Below, in pieces: positions 35,201 through 46,502 of a stretch of 64,000 nucleotides of DNA. Origin of the DNA: Chromobotia macracanthus (lineage: Eukaryota > Chordata > Actinopteri > Cypriniformes > Botiidae); NCBI GenBank assembly GCA_036877525.1, contig JAZGTH010000002.1, positions 3,642,001-3,706,000 of the forward strand. Reading direction: 5' to 3'. The position numbers and the translations under genes are program-made. The notes beneath the pieces are model-generated. The model was not told the origin of the DNA, did no database searches, and saw nothing but the letters and a program-made list of their open reading frames with translations. How positions within the stretch are numbered: the first letter of the stretch is position 1; each line of letters opens with the position of its first letter.

Positions 35201-38200
35201 ATTCAATTCAATTGTAAAATGCTTAAGTGCACAACTGTTTAAACAAAATATTTATACACCATCATCCCACGTAACAAAAAAACAAAACAATGATCAGGCA
35301 ATTAATAAATACTTAACAAATTATAACAATGCAAGAGTAATAACACACACTGCTTATCAAAAGTTTTGGGTCATTTGACTGAAATGTTTCTAAAAGATTT
35401 TTGATTCTGAAGGCATTTGCTTAAATGTTCGAAAATATTTTTGAAGAATAAACTAAACTAATTGTGCCAAAAAATCAGAAACTGGGTGATGAAATGCCAA
35501 GAAAGCATTTTTGCAGATTCTAGGGAAAGGGTGGCAACTGTGAGGATGTAAAAATATAACAGTTTAATATATTTAAAATTGTCTTTAGTCACAACATAAT
35601 TCCCAAAGTTACATTTTTGTTATTGTATTTTGATGAGTTTACTAAAATGTGGAATAAATTTTATAAAGGAATGAGTAAGTGACCCTAAACTTAGTATAAT
35701 ACAAAGAAATATAAAATGAAGATATAAATGCAATATGGAAAAAAAACAAACATTTTTTTGCCTTCAGCCTTGTTTTTTTAAAAGCAGAGAACCCTTCTGT
35801 TTTTTACTGTTTATCTAACCTGTATTGTGTCCTGTCTGTCAGACTGCAGATGATGTGTTCTCTGATACTATAGAAGGGCAGAGCTGGACCTCAGTTTCGC
35901 ATCTGTTAAATGTGTCTGAAGAGGCTGTTTTGATGGAGCATAAACAGCTGGAGGGCAGAGACATGATTTCTCTGATGCACATTCTCTCTCGGGTTGCTAA
36001 TCTGCCCAGTGCAGCCAACCAGAGCTGCCAAGATGCTGAGAGACTCGGTCAGAGCTTCATCAACCTGGCAGATTCTCTCATCAGCCAAGACAATACAAGT
36101 ACATGGCACAGCATCAAAGAGGTAAATGACCAACACTTTATAATGACTTTCATTATTTTTATACCGTACTGTGCAAAAGTCTTAGGTGTGCAAAAGCCAC
36201 GTTAGTATTTTCATCACAAAACAATGATTTTAAGCCAGTTAAGCCATATTTTGGTGCAAGTGAAAATATCAGTTTACATTTCCAAACATTGCCATTATAA
36301 GTGTTATAATCTAGTGAGATATTTGTATGCACAAGGAGTCTGACACCAGTCAGTGCTCCACACAGAGATCTGATCTCACCATCATCAAGTCTGTCTGAGA
36401 TTACGTGAAGAAACAGAAACAACTGAGGCAGACTAAATCCAAAAGAACTCTAGCAATGTCTTCAAGATGCTTGAAGAAACCAACTAGTTCTTTCCCATTT
36501 TATTAACACCTTTTTCTTCATGTAATACATAACCTTCTGCCATCCCAGCCTAATATGTAGAGACAACTGTAATTAACAACTGGTTGTTTTTTCCGCTCTT
36601 CCAGAAAGTATTACCTTTAATAACAAATCTGTTTGTTTTAAACTTCAGGTAGTGAAGGGGCCAATGGCTGTGATACAGAATATAGACGTCATGGTGACTA
36701 ACCTCAACTCTCTTCTGATAAATGACACAGACCATGTGCAGATACACAGCAAGAATATCAGTGAGTTATACAGTCATGCAGACAAATAAAAAAAGAACCA
36801 GGTCAAGCACAAAACAAATAATATCTTTTGGCATCTGCTTTCCAGAACTGCAGGTCCAACAGAAGAGTCTGTCTAAAGCTTCTAGTGTTTCTGAGTTTTG
36901 TGGGACAGATGAAGGAAATCGTGACTGTATTTTTGTCCCAGCTAAAGAAATGAAGAAACTTAATAATAATGGTGGGCTATATTTCAAACTGCATTTTATT
37001 CATGAAATATCACATTTATGTAGCAGTATCTTGTATTCTGTTTTGATTAATACTGTTAAAGGATTAGTTTAGCCCAAACTGAAAATTCTGTTAAATAGCC
37101 CTCATGTTGTTCCAAATCTCTTTTTGTGTGGATGTCTGTGAAATTGCTTTAAAGGAAGTAATACCACTGGTGGCAATTGGTGCTATGATATACAATACTT
37201 AAGGTTATGATGCTTTTGATAAACACAGCCCTGGATGATCTTTTATTTATAATGAATGCGGACAATGCTTTAAGAGTTTTAAAGACATGGTAGCACCATT
37301 AAAAGTATCATTAAAGTATCTTTCACTCCAATGAGCTGTTAACCACTGAGAGCGGATCAATGAGTCATTGAATTGATTTTAGGAACCAGCCCCATATCAC
37401 GCTCATCATATCTTGATCATTCAGTTTGGTTTTGTGGCCTAGATCAACCAATTGAAAAGATTTGATTGCAAAAAATGATTGTTTCTAAATTAGATATCAC
37501 TAATAAACCCCTATAAATTTCACCAATGAGAGCTGTCATATGGCTTCAGATAAACAACGCACAGGCTGAATGGACCACTTTTATCATATTATTATATTTT
37601 CATTGTTTTCATTGAAATTGCATCGTACAATTGTACCACTGACTAGTACAATTTTCCAAAATCCTGTTTTCCATGAGAAACACAAAGTTAGGCATAAGTC
37701 TGAAACAACATGTGGGTAAATAAATTACAGATTACTCTATTAAGCAGAAACTTTTACCAGTTTTCTCCCTTTGATGTATATTCATTGTTCTTGTTTAGGC
37801 TTCAAAAAGGTGATTTTGTTGAATACATGGTACAGCCCTGTCAAATGTTTCTCAGAAACACAGAACATTACCCTTACACCTAATACCAGTAACAGTTCTC
37901 TGAGGTAAGACATGACCAGTTCAATCCATAATATACAGAGAAGCGCTTCTTAAACTGTGTCCTCTCTCAATGTAATGTAAAATGTATTGTATATCAGACA
38001 TCTGGAGACAGTCTTGATATCATCAATCATCTCCAGTACAGTGTTGGGAGATGGACAACAAGTCAGCATGGCTGTAAATTTCACACTCCAGCACATGAGT
38101 GGTATATACGAGGTATTTCATGTGCTATTTTTAGACACTATTTTCCCTTACCTGAATGACTAGTTAAAACACTACTAGTTGAAACATGACTATAATGGGC

Positions 38201-41200
38201 CTTACATGAGAAATAATATGGCAAAAGGTGTCATGTTTTCTGTTATAATCTTTGTGCTTGTCACAATGTTTCCCTCATTCTTTCTCTAGAATACTACAAG
38301 GAAATATGAACATGTCTGTGCATTTTGGGATTTTGACTTGACGTGAGAGATTTTGACATTCTGTTTTTATTGTTTAGGTCCATTCCTTTTAATTTTTTAT
38401 CTAAATCTTGTTCTTTTGGTTTTATGCCTCAGGCCTGAGGGAGGAGGGTGGTCCACAGAAGGATGTTCCATTATTTCTAGTCAAAATAATTCTACTTCCT
38501 GTTCCTGTAACCACACTACAAATTTTGCTGTGCTGTTACAGGTCTATGAAGTTGAAGTAAGAGTGTTTCCTCCACGTTACCCAACCTGTTTTGTCTGATT
38601 TCAGATGAAGCCAAACATATTATGTCATTATTGTTTAGTTATGATTTAACATAATTAAATATAAAAGCTTGCCTATGACAGTAATTATTACTGAAAAGTT
38701 ATATGGATTTGTGAATTCCATTTTATTTAATTCTGTTTTCTTAAATTAAAATTCAATTCAAAATCTCACTTAATTAAATTTCTGTTCAAATGTAGGAACA
38801 TTTAAAAGGCATTCTCAATTCAATTCAGAATAACATACAGTTTTGGTGAAGAGTTGCCACTATTTTAACAGTGGTGTAATATGTGTACTAAGACACTGTT
38901 TGTGTATTGTAGAGAAGTGACGAACACAACACCATCCTACAGATTCTGAGTTTGACTGGCTCTGTAGTCTCTCTGTGTGGACTTATCATCACATTTATTC
39001 TCTTTGTTGCTGTTGGGTGAGTTTAATTACAGTTTGTAGAAGTTTGAGTTTGTCTGTGATTCCCAAACTCATGTTTAAAGTATGTTAACATGCAATATTA
39101 GTGTTCTGATTATACAAAAACTAATTTGCTGTTGAACAATGATCATACCAGGTGGTTCGCCTGTTGGAGTTATATTATTTCTTTTGCCCTGTCTCCCTCT
39201 AGTGTTCCGAAGTCAGATCGTACTACTGTTCACAAAAACCTCATAGTGGCGCTGGCTTTGTCTCAGTGTCTCCTAATTTTTAGTGGCTGGGCTGCTGGAA
39301 ACAAGGTGTTATTCCTATAACATATAAGTCATTTCTGACATACTGATGTATTTTACTATTATAATATTCATTTTTGAGTTGCAGGACAATACAGGCTACA
39401 GTAAATAAATAAATAAAGTAGGTTAAAGTGCCAGGAAATCAGTGATGTCATCATTTGCATAATTATATTATATATATTTTGTTATTATAATATATATTAT
39501 GCTGTATGTTGGTTTTGAGCAGGAAGCCTGTTGGTTGGTGACAGTCCTCCTCCATCTCTTTTTCCTGTCATCTTTATGTTGGATGCTGGTGGAAGGACTT
39601 CTGCTGTGGAGTAAAGTTGTTTCCGTTAACATCAGTGAAGAGAGAAGAATGAAGCTGTACTATGTGCTGGGCTGGGGTGAGAATTCTGCATGTGTGTGCA
39701 TAATTTGAGTAATGTTGTGTATGGTTAACTTGCCTCACATGCTGTGTCTCTTTTAGGGCTGCCTGTTGTTATAGTGGCTGTAACCTTGGCAGTTACTTTG
39801 GACCATTACAAAGCAGAGAATTACTGCTGGCTGAACATCCAGTCTGCTGTTATTTGGGCTTTTGCAGGACCCGTGTTATTTGTTGTGTCCGTACGTATGT
39901 TACAAGCGTACAATTCTTCAGAATAAATGTGTGACGAGTTTACATTGGAGGCTGATATCTGATTTTTCTACCATGTCTAAATGTTTTAATGTAGTCAGAG
40001 CAGCACATAAGACTTTATAACAATTAAAAATCTGTTAAATGAATAAATGCACACATGAACACTGGTGCTCATTTCACACACAAACAAGACATATCTTAAA
40101 GATATGGTAGCACAAAAATACATATATAAAAGGTACAGTAGCTGTGCATTTTAGGGGTCACATTGTGGTGTAAAGTGGTTTTGGAAACTACAACATGACT
40201 GTTTATGGCACAAAAAAAGTACTAATTCATCTGTATATGATTTTATACTCTTTAAATTTACATTATGAAGTAATTTCTCATGTTAGACATGGTTCTCCTT
40301 TGACAGGTCAATGCTGTGGTGCTTTTTCGGGTTGTCATGGTTACAGTGGCCAGTGCACGTCGCAGAGCAAAAATGCTAACACCCAGTTCTGATTCCAAAC
40401 TTCACACACTTGATCTTACATGGTGATTGTTTTAATATTACTATTTAAAATCTTAAAACAGTGGTTGAAATAAAACAGTAGTTTAGAAAAAATACAGAAC
40501 GAGAGAAAGAGAGAGAGAAGAGGAAATGTCAGCCAGTCAGGGAATTCAGTTTTCCTCATTATTGCAGATATTTCTCTATATTTCACCAGCAGTTTTGTTT
40601 TTATCTGTCTGCGAGCTTCTCTTTCTTTGTGTCTTTATCAGCCACCGGGACTGGTGATATGACACAACTGTAAAAAACTTTCCACAGTAACTTTCTGTCC
40701 TGTTGATGTGAGATTTTGTACAATGAAACAGTGAACATGAAGTAGAAACATTTGTATAATTAGCTAGCTAAGTTTTAAGAAGGCACATACATGTTATTTC
40801 TATTATTAGGTCAATCACTATCAGACTGTTGTACAGCTAAGTAGCCACACATAAGCATATTTACACCCTTTCTATAATTCTAAATACTAAAATATGACCA
40901 TTTAATTGTGTGTGTGTGTGTGTGCAGGGCAGCAACACGGCCAGTGTTAATCTTGTTGCCAGTATTAGGTGTTACGTGGCTGTGTGGAGTGTTGGCACAC
41001 TTATCTCTTGTTGTGGTTTATCTCTTCGTCATACTCAATGCTTTTCAGGTAATACAAAACACAACAGAGAGAGAGAGAGAGAGAGAGATACTCTAGTTCA
41101 CACTCCCTCTTTTTCTTTTGTTTTCATGTAGCTCTTTATGCTTTATGCTTTATGTTGCATTTTTTCTTTCTTTAATATTGAATGAATAAATAAATGAATG

Positions 41201-42380
41201 AAATAATTAAACAAGGCTGTAAACAACTTCTGTTAACCATAATGTAAAGCAAAAATATTATCTTATTTCCCTTTAGGGTCTGTACATTTTCCTGGTATAT
41301 GCAGTTTACAACAGTGAGGTATGGCAGTTTATACTATATTTGTACAAGAAAACTACATCCTTTTCTAATAAACTGTAACGTACCAACTTTGAATGCTAAT
41401 GTAGGTGCGGAATGCAATAAAAAGAATTCAGGAGAAACGAAAAGCTTTGTCATTTACAGTAAGACATTTTTTAAACTTTTTTTACTGAGTTATCAATAAA
41501 ATGATGTGCTTTTTTAAATATTGGTCTCACTTCTGGTGTCACTTCTTCTTGGAGAACTGCTCTCAGCCTATCAGCTTCATGCCCTCTCAGAAATCTCCCA
41601 GTGTATCATGGGTACACAGTCTGCCAACTCAATCCAGCCCAGACAGCAGTGAAAGCTCAACTCCTATGACCAGCTCCACAGCCAGCTCTCTCGTCTTTAA
41701 GAATGGTGTGTAATACATATATTTACAACTGTTTATTTATTATTGTTATTTTCTCAAGGCAATCAAAATGCGAACAGTATGGTGTATGTTTAATTTCACC
41801 TCTCTGTGCAACAGAACGTTTTCAAGAGGACAACATTGTGAGTTTCTCACTAAAACCAGCCAATGGAATTCAGGTTAGCTGCAAACTGCAAAATAGTAAA
41901 AAAAAAATAGATGTTTATTTTTTATTGATATTACAGCAATAATTCTCATTTCAGGTGGTTCAGCTGACTGCCTTTAAGCCCTCAGGTAAGGAACTGTATT
42001 TTATATAATATTAAAATACTGTTTAGAAAATATTTCAGAGTGAAGTAGAATGCAGTGTGAAACAGAGGTCAGCTGAAAATAAAAGGTGTTTTAGAGTCAG
42101 AAAGTTTAAAGAGTGATGGATAATATATAGACCATACTAAGAAAGACCATATAAAGAAAGAAGACCCTATTAATTTTTTTTTATAATTTTTTATTTAATG
42201 ATGACTTTAGTAAAGTAAATGTGATGTGATGAATGCAAAAGCTGTTGACAGCACTATGCACATTGATCCTCTAGGGGGCACAGTAGTTCTTTACAAATTC
42301 CATTATGAACCTCTTATTCCTGATTCAAGGATCAAAATATTTGATTTTCTTATTTTTTTTGCTTTACCTCAGGCTGTTGA
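32281..42380 (+). CDS. adgrd2: Adhesion G-protein-coupled receptor D2-like, complete, 25 exons
   Basis: Single-pass assembly gives 3183 nt, about 1060 residues, with every exon junction in phase. Domains in order: signal peptide (1 to about 20); first half of a C-type lectin-like fold (28-109); pentraxin domain (110-324); second lectin half (325-368); stalk and GAIN (about 370-660); GPS (CSCNHTTNF, cleavage between Thr689 and Thr690); seven membrane helices (about 706-960); cytoplasmic tail rich in Ser (about 961-1060). The tethered agonist TNFAVLLQV is close to that of ADGRD1, and GLYIFLVYAVYNSEVRNAI in helix 7 fits the D2 type. The order with nr5a1 and nr6a1 matches human 9q33.3, which supports adgrd2 over adgrd1. 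The receptor is expected at the plasma membrane. Its ligand is unknown. The last exon (42373) is the least certain junction. It gives the terminus KPSGC. Confidence 0.85.
33337..33485 (+). mobile_element. tRNA-derived SINE in adgrd2 intron 3
   Basis: Contains 'ctggtagagtgtagcattag' (A-box-like), 'gggctttgagtcc' (B-box-like) and the tail 'ttgctttggataaaagcgtc'. It matches the inverted copy at 19148-19292. It lies 19 bases after the exon 3 donor. Confidence 0.75.
33733..34377 (+). other. adgrd2: Pentraxin domain encoded in one phase 1-1 exon
   Basis: 645 nt, 215 residues. It has the pentraxin-like signature HVCVTWHES (one position off the strict pattern) and the calcium-site motif GQDQDSFGG, then WDVSLELEQVQ. 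Both flanking introns are phase 1, so the exon can be inserted or removed without shifting the frame. Confidence 0.9.
34970..35003. repeat. (TG)-rich microsatellite at the adgrd2 exon 5 donor
   Basis: The donor GT is the first unit of a gtgtgtgta... tract, so its strength depends on the repeat. Confidence 0.8.
35346..35680 (+). repeat. Interspersed repeat, copy 2, in adgrd2 intron 6
   Basis: Same family and orientation as 31010-31400: 'tcaaaagttttgggtcatttgactgaaatgt', 'agaaactgggtgatg', 'cataattcccaaagttacattt'. Confidence 0.65.
36160..36500. mobile_element. Mariner/Tc1-like relic in adgrd2 intron 7
   Basis: Begins 'ccgtactgtgcaaaagtctta', the terminal phrase of a widespread fish DNA transposon. 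Internal sequence (gagtctgacacca, aaaccaactag) fits an internally deleted copy. No intact open frame. Confidence 0.5.
37059..37290 (+). repeat. Interspersed repeat in adgrd2 intron 9
   Basis: 'aaggattagtttagcccaaactgaaaattctg', 'ccctcatgttgttccaaat' and 'ttgctttaaaggaagtaatac' follow the consensus of a common fish repeat. Related to 23941-24060. Confidence 0.6.
38433..42380 (+). other. adgrd2: adgrd2 exons 13-25 (GPS, 7TM, tail)
   Basis: Exons: 38433-38556 (GPS), 38913-39016 (TM1), 39203-39305 (TM2), 39523-39676 (TM3), 39757-39890 (TM4 to TM5), 40307-40422 (TM5 end), 40928-41048 (TM6 to TM7), 41277-41318 (TM7), 41405-41458, 41555-41705, 41815-41873, 41955-41985, 42373-42380. TM6 reads LPVLGVTWLCGVLAHL. 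The juxtamembrane exon is strongly basic (RNAIKRIQEKRKA). Confidence 0.85.
41067..41088. repeat. (GA)n microsatellite
   Basis: About 10 uninterrupted ga units just after adgrd2 exon 19. Confidence 0.85.
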
Positions 42381-42449
42381 GGGGAATGTTACACTATGCT
42401 ACATAGACTCAAGACTTGTCCTGGAATGAAGACAACTCTATGTAATGGA

Positions 42450-42760
42450 ATGCCATACCACACACACACATTTGTACAGCTATCTTTGTGAGGACATTAA
42501 TTGACAATGGAATCACTAGCCCCTTACCCTAACCTTAACATCCCAATTAACTGCCTAAACCCAACCCTTACCCCAAACCTAACCTTAACCTAGTTCTAAC
42601 TCCATCCCTAAAACCTAGTCTTAACCCTCAAATAGCCTTTAGAGGAGTGGCAGAAAGTGAGAACTGGCTTAAATGTCCTCATATTACTTGTTTTGTCCTC
42701 ACTCCGATGGTATAATTGGTCACATTGTTCCTCACAAAATAGATGTGCAGGTACACACAC
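42450..42760 (+). repeat. Fish interspersed repeat with degenerate CCTAAC runs
   Basis: 'tttgtgaggacattaattgacaatgg', several 'cctaacctta' variants, then 'aatgtcctcatatta' and 'tgttttgtcctcactccgatgg' before 'cacacac'. The pattern of a leading and a closing 'gaggacat/tcctca' unit around CCTAA-type runs is common in fish. It is not a telomere array. Confidence 0.6.
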
Positions 42761-42764
42761 AGTT

Positions 42765-44500
42765 TGAGGAATTTGGAAATTCTCCAGGCCTTCTCACTCC
42801 CAGGGCTGATTATGTGTTAAGTGAATGAAGCCTTTAATAAGACTGCAACCAACATTACACATAAAGCCCTTTTACACATCTTTATAATGTTGCAAAGATG
42901 TTGTGGCTGAACACAGAAACATCATGCTTAAAATTGACAGTGAGCTTCATCACATCATTATTTGTGACCAGACATCAAAAAAGTGTTGTTAGTGACTGAA
43001 TGTCTTTGGATAAGAGAGATTGGCCTATCCATAGTCATTCCTATTCAGTATTCTGATAGATTCAAAATCAGAAGACTGTGGACATTTAAACCTATCAGCT
43101 GTTTTATCTTTCTCAATGGACTGCACAAAATTTCAGTGTATATATTCAAACTCTATAAACAATGATTAATAACACTTTAAATATTTTATTTAATCTTTAT
43201 ATCCACGCTCAACTGTCAAATGTACCAGTAATGAATTGATTGTGAACATTGTCCTATGTGAGTGTAGAAATAAGTTTTTTACATAAATTCTGAAAATTTG
43301 CTTTGATAGTGCCATATTTTATTGGGCTTGTATGCTGTTATTCTGCTACTTCAAATAATGAACAAATGTAAAAATATTTTAATAGGCATACAATATTTTT
43401 ATACAATGTTTTTTTTTTTTAGCATAGAACAGTGTTGTATTACGTTGTTTTAAACTCTCACAATTAAAATGAACTGTGAAAAGAATATGTTATTTGTAAA
43501 AATATCATTTTGTGAAATGCAAAACACCAGCTCAAACCTTATTATTTGACCTTAACATAACATCTTTTCAGTTTATTATTTGTGGTTTAAAAAAACCCCG
43601 GAGAAATATGTATTAAATTTGATTATTATAGCAGATGAAAATAGAAAAATAGCCTTCCTAAAGGTTTCAAATAGAATTTAAAAGACACACTCTCTGTTTA
43701 TGAGCTTTATGAGGCAATGTATGAATGTTTCCTGACCTTCAAATAACCTGTTTTTATTGCTTCACTGAAGAGACACTTGAGAGGGAAACAGCTTTTCTAG
43801 CCACAACACTCTTTAGAAATGTGCTCATTCAAAGGACCACTGCTTTTAGACTGCCACACACACACAATCTTTCTCTTACTTTTTAAAATATATGCATTTT
43901 GTTTGCATGCTGTTAAAGTGACCAGTTTTTTCAGTTAAATAGAAAGACAAATAATGTTAATATATGTTAAATGTTAATATATATGTGTCTTAAATAACCC
44001 TGTTTCAATAATATTACAAATCATTTCAATAAATACTTTAAATTTGATTAGTTTTGAAGAGACCCTTTTAAACATTTTAAATAGCTACTGAATAAATGGA
44101 TTTGACAATAAACAATATGTCTGACCATTATCTGTACAAAAGCACAAAAGAAATAAGTTCTATAACATATTAATTACAATAAAAAACATACAGGTGTGTA
44201 AATTAAACATATATGCTATATAGGCTATATAGATTACACGTCTGTAATAATTTATGTTCCAGAGAATAAACAACAGGCAACATCAATAAAAAACAGCAGT
44301 AAGAAAAAACTCAAAAGTCAAAAGATCAGTTAATATTAAAAAACACCTCTGTGTCCACCTATGATTGTCATGCTTTGAAAAAATGCAAATCATGTAATAT
44401 ACATGGAATAATAATGTAATACACAGTAGAAGAGTATTCAGTGTTCACTATCCACTCAATGTAGCACATGTCTTAAACGACACACACTCACGTCCTTCAC
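42765..44500. other. Spacer between adgrd2 and the nr5a1 remnant
   Basis: AT-rich. It presumably contains the adgrd2 3'UTR, but no good AATAAA lies close to the stop. The first clear ones are at about 44030 and 44086, so the 3' end is left open. Confidence 0.4.
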
Positions 44501-44502
44501 TT

Positions 44503-44734
44503 TCAGACTGCAGTAGATCTCTTGCCATGCAGCATTTCTATCAGCACCTCTCCACACAGTTTTTTGTAGCACAGTTAATCCTCAGCCTGTACTGAGGATC
44601 TCAGGTAGCCTCAGCATGAGCTGGCTGAATCTGTCCAGATACTGAGGGTACGAGTGGAGTGTGTATTCAAGCAACACTGTTTATCTGTTCCAGAATGTTC
44701 TTCACAAACTGCTTGTTCTCCAGCAACTTCACAT
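44503..44734 (-). pseudogene. nr5a1: nr5a1 remnant, terminal exon (helices 10-12, AF-2)
   Basis: Reads VKLLENKQFVKNILEQINS, then after a frame change LLEYTLHSYPQ..DRFSQLM, RLPEI, another frame change, SVQAED-stop-LCYKKL, and LIEMLHGKRSTAV before TGA (44505-44503). The order equals the NR5A C-terminus. The base pair before the exon is AA where AG is needed. Confidence 0.9.
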
Positions 44735-45262
44735 TTTGTTGAGAGAAACCATTTTATGATAATTTCTTATTTATCTCTGTGGGTTTATAAAGCGTTTTTG
44801 ACAGGTGAATTTGTGAGTGTGTGTGTTAAGCCCTAGACTGTGTATTTATTATTTGATTGTACAGTACACAATATAGCAATATCTATAATTGCTTCTATTG
44901 ATACTTTTTAATACTTTTACAAAATGCCAAAAAGGACATGTACAAAATACAAAAGCCAAAAATAAAAGCCAGACATCTAATCATACATACACCACCTTGC
45001 CTTTTTAATTTATTTTATAATATTTAAACTTTATGAATTTTCTTATGTTTAGCATTTTAAGGCTGTATATTAATTTACCAACAACACTACTGAAAACACA
45101 AGATTAGGGCTAATGGATTCAAAATCATAATTTGTTGAAATGGAAGCTGTCCATTGCTATAATGTTTTGAGTTACAAATGTTTATTTAGGATGCAGTACT
45201 CTGTCCCAATACTGCATATTACTTTGCTACATACTCCATAGTAGATTCAGCTGTATACTTAT

Positions 45263-45410
45263 TTGGGTTGAAGAGGACAAGGAACTTAAGGCAGGCCATC
45301 TCTCTTCTGTCCACCTCTACGGGCTGTAGCCTTTTGGCCAGCTTTTGTCCTTTCTGCACTAGACTGGCCAAAGTCAGTCCTGCGTCATATAATACTGCTG
45401 ACAGCTCAGT
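45263..45410 (-). pseudogene. nr5a1: nr5a1 remnant, internal ligand-binding-domain exon
   Basis: Still open: 49 codons from TELSAVLYDAG to DRREMACLKFLVLFNP, preceded by a tgtgcag acceptor. It ends in phase 1 as NR5A genes do, but the donor reads ATAAGT where GTAAGT is expected, so the first intron base looks mutated G to A. An LTR element abuts the acceptor side. Confidence 0.88.
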
Positions 45411-45639
45411 CTGCACAACACAAGTCTGCAGGAACTGACCCGGGAGCTGACACTGGAACAGGGACTGAGACAGGGACTGGGGGCACCGGCGACGGGATGC
45501 AGGTGGGACACACGGAACACAGACGGGACACAGACGGACGCTGCTGACGGGACACAGACGGACGCTGCCGACGGGACACAGACAGGTACAGATTCACCCG
45601 GAGGCTTGGGACAGACATCCCTGGGGTTTCAGGCACGTG

Positions 45640-45815
45640 CACGCACATCTCCAGGGGCTTGGGCACGGGCATGCACATCCCCAGAGGCTTGGGTACGGGC
45701 ACACACATCTCCAGAGGCTTGGGCACGGGCATGCACATCCCCAGAGGCTTGGGTACGGGCACACACATCTCCAGAGGCTTGGGCACAGGCACACGCATCT
45801 CCAGAGGCTTGGGCA
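45640..45815. repeat. Minisatellite, 30-bp unit in a 60-bp alternating pattern
   Basis: 'ccagaggcttgggcacgggc' plus 'atgcacatcc' alternates with 'ccagaggcttgggtacgggc' plus 'acacacatct'. Nearly six 30-bp units are present, so each 60-bp pair repeats almost exactly. All six frames stay open, which explains the overlapping false open frames here. Confidence 0.92.
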
Positions 45816-46244
45816 TGGGCCCTGGGGGAAGAGCAGACTTCCCCTTATGCTTCTTCTTCTGGAAGCAGATACAGGAGGCTCGAGCTCAGGAACAGATGCA
45901 GGACGCTCGAGCTCAGGAACAGACGCAGGACGCTTGGTGATCTTTCCCCTCCCCCTCCTCCGGCGGGAACGTGAGATGGCCATGTACAGTGCCGGCTTAG
46001 GTGGGGCAGCGACATGCGCAACAGGATCCAGGACGGGCTCCACCACCGACTCGATGGAGTCCTGGGAGGTCCTTCTCCTCCTGGACATGGGGACCAGAGA
46101 GCCCTCCCGCTCGGAAGGGACTTCAGGCAACTCGACACTCCGGAGCGGGGCCCCAAGGGAGATATAGCCCAAGGACAGACCCTCAGCGGCTGGACCCTGA
46201 CAGGACCGATACGGGACGGGAAGAAGACCCGCAGGAGGAGCTTC

Positions 46245-46502
46245 CTACTCCACCTCCCGACGGCACAACTCCTGCACCAGTTCCCAGATGGGCGAAATGA
46301 CCAGCCGGTTGCACTCCTGTAGCGATGGTGGGTATTGGAGGCTGGCCAGCAAGCACGCGTCGACGAGGGGCTCAGCCACGTCCTTCTGCGGCGCCCCCAT
46401 GGCGTATTGAAGGAGGGTCTGTCCGTCTTGGGGAGGAAAGGGCCCCACGTAGCTGCACATGTCGGCCTCTGTAGAACGCCACCACTCGTCAGGAATCACC
46501 AT
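46245..46502 (-). CDS. Small open frame of the LTR element, unknown function
   Basis: 85 residues from MVIPDEWW to LVQELCRREVE then TAG. It begins about 80 bases after the LTR, where a gag gene would start. It has Trp-Trp near the start and an alpha-helical, acidic C-terminal half (EPLVDACLLASLQ, LQECNRL). I do not recognise the family. It could be a gag remnant or a captured host fragment. Confidence 0.4.
   Translation of the reverse strand: MVIPDEWWRSTEADMCSYVGPFPPQDGQTLLQYAMGAPQKDVAEPLVDACLLASLQYPPSLQECNRLVISPIWELVQELCRREVE

Larger units (their letters stand above)
32281..38342 (+). other. adgrd2: adgrd2 exons 1-12 (ectodomain)
   Basis: Exons: 32281-32328, 32452-32485, 33073-33318, 33733-34377, 34838-34969, 35089-35174, 35843-36121, 36649-36760, 36846-36971, 37799-37904, 37998-38112, 38290-38342. 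All have AG acceptors and GT donors (mostly GTAAGT, GTATGG or GTGAGT types). The 34970 donor runs into a (TG)n tract. The open frame past 33318 is read-through into a SINE, and the GTAAGT at 33319 is a strong donor. Confidence 0.85.

Noticed and set aside
42500..42640. CCTAAC-type runs resembling telomere repeats
   Set aside because: Degenerate, short, and part of a known style of fish interspersed repeat.
45640..45815. Regular 30-bp repeats resembling a CRISPR array
   Set aside because: Units are contiguous with no unique spacers, and this is a vertebrate genome.
45594..46300. Several long overlapping open frames on both strands
   Set aside because: Produced by GC-rich minisatellite and low-complexity sequence of the LTR element; none has a recognisable domain.
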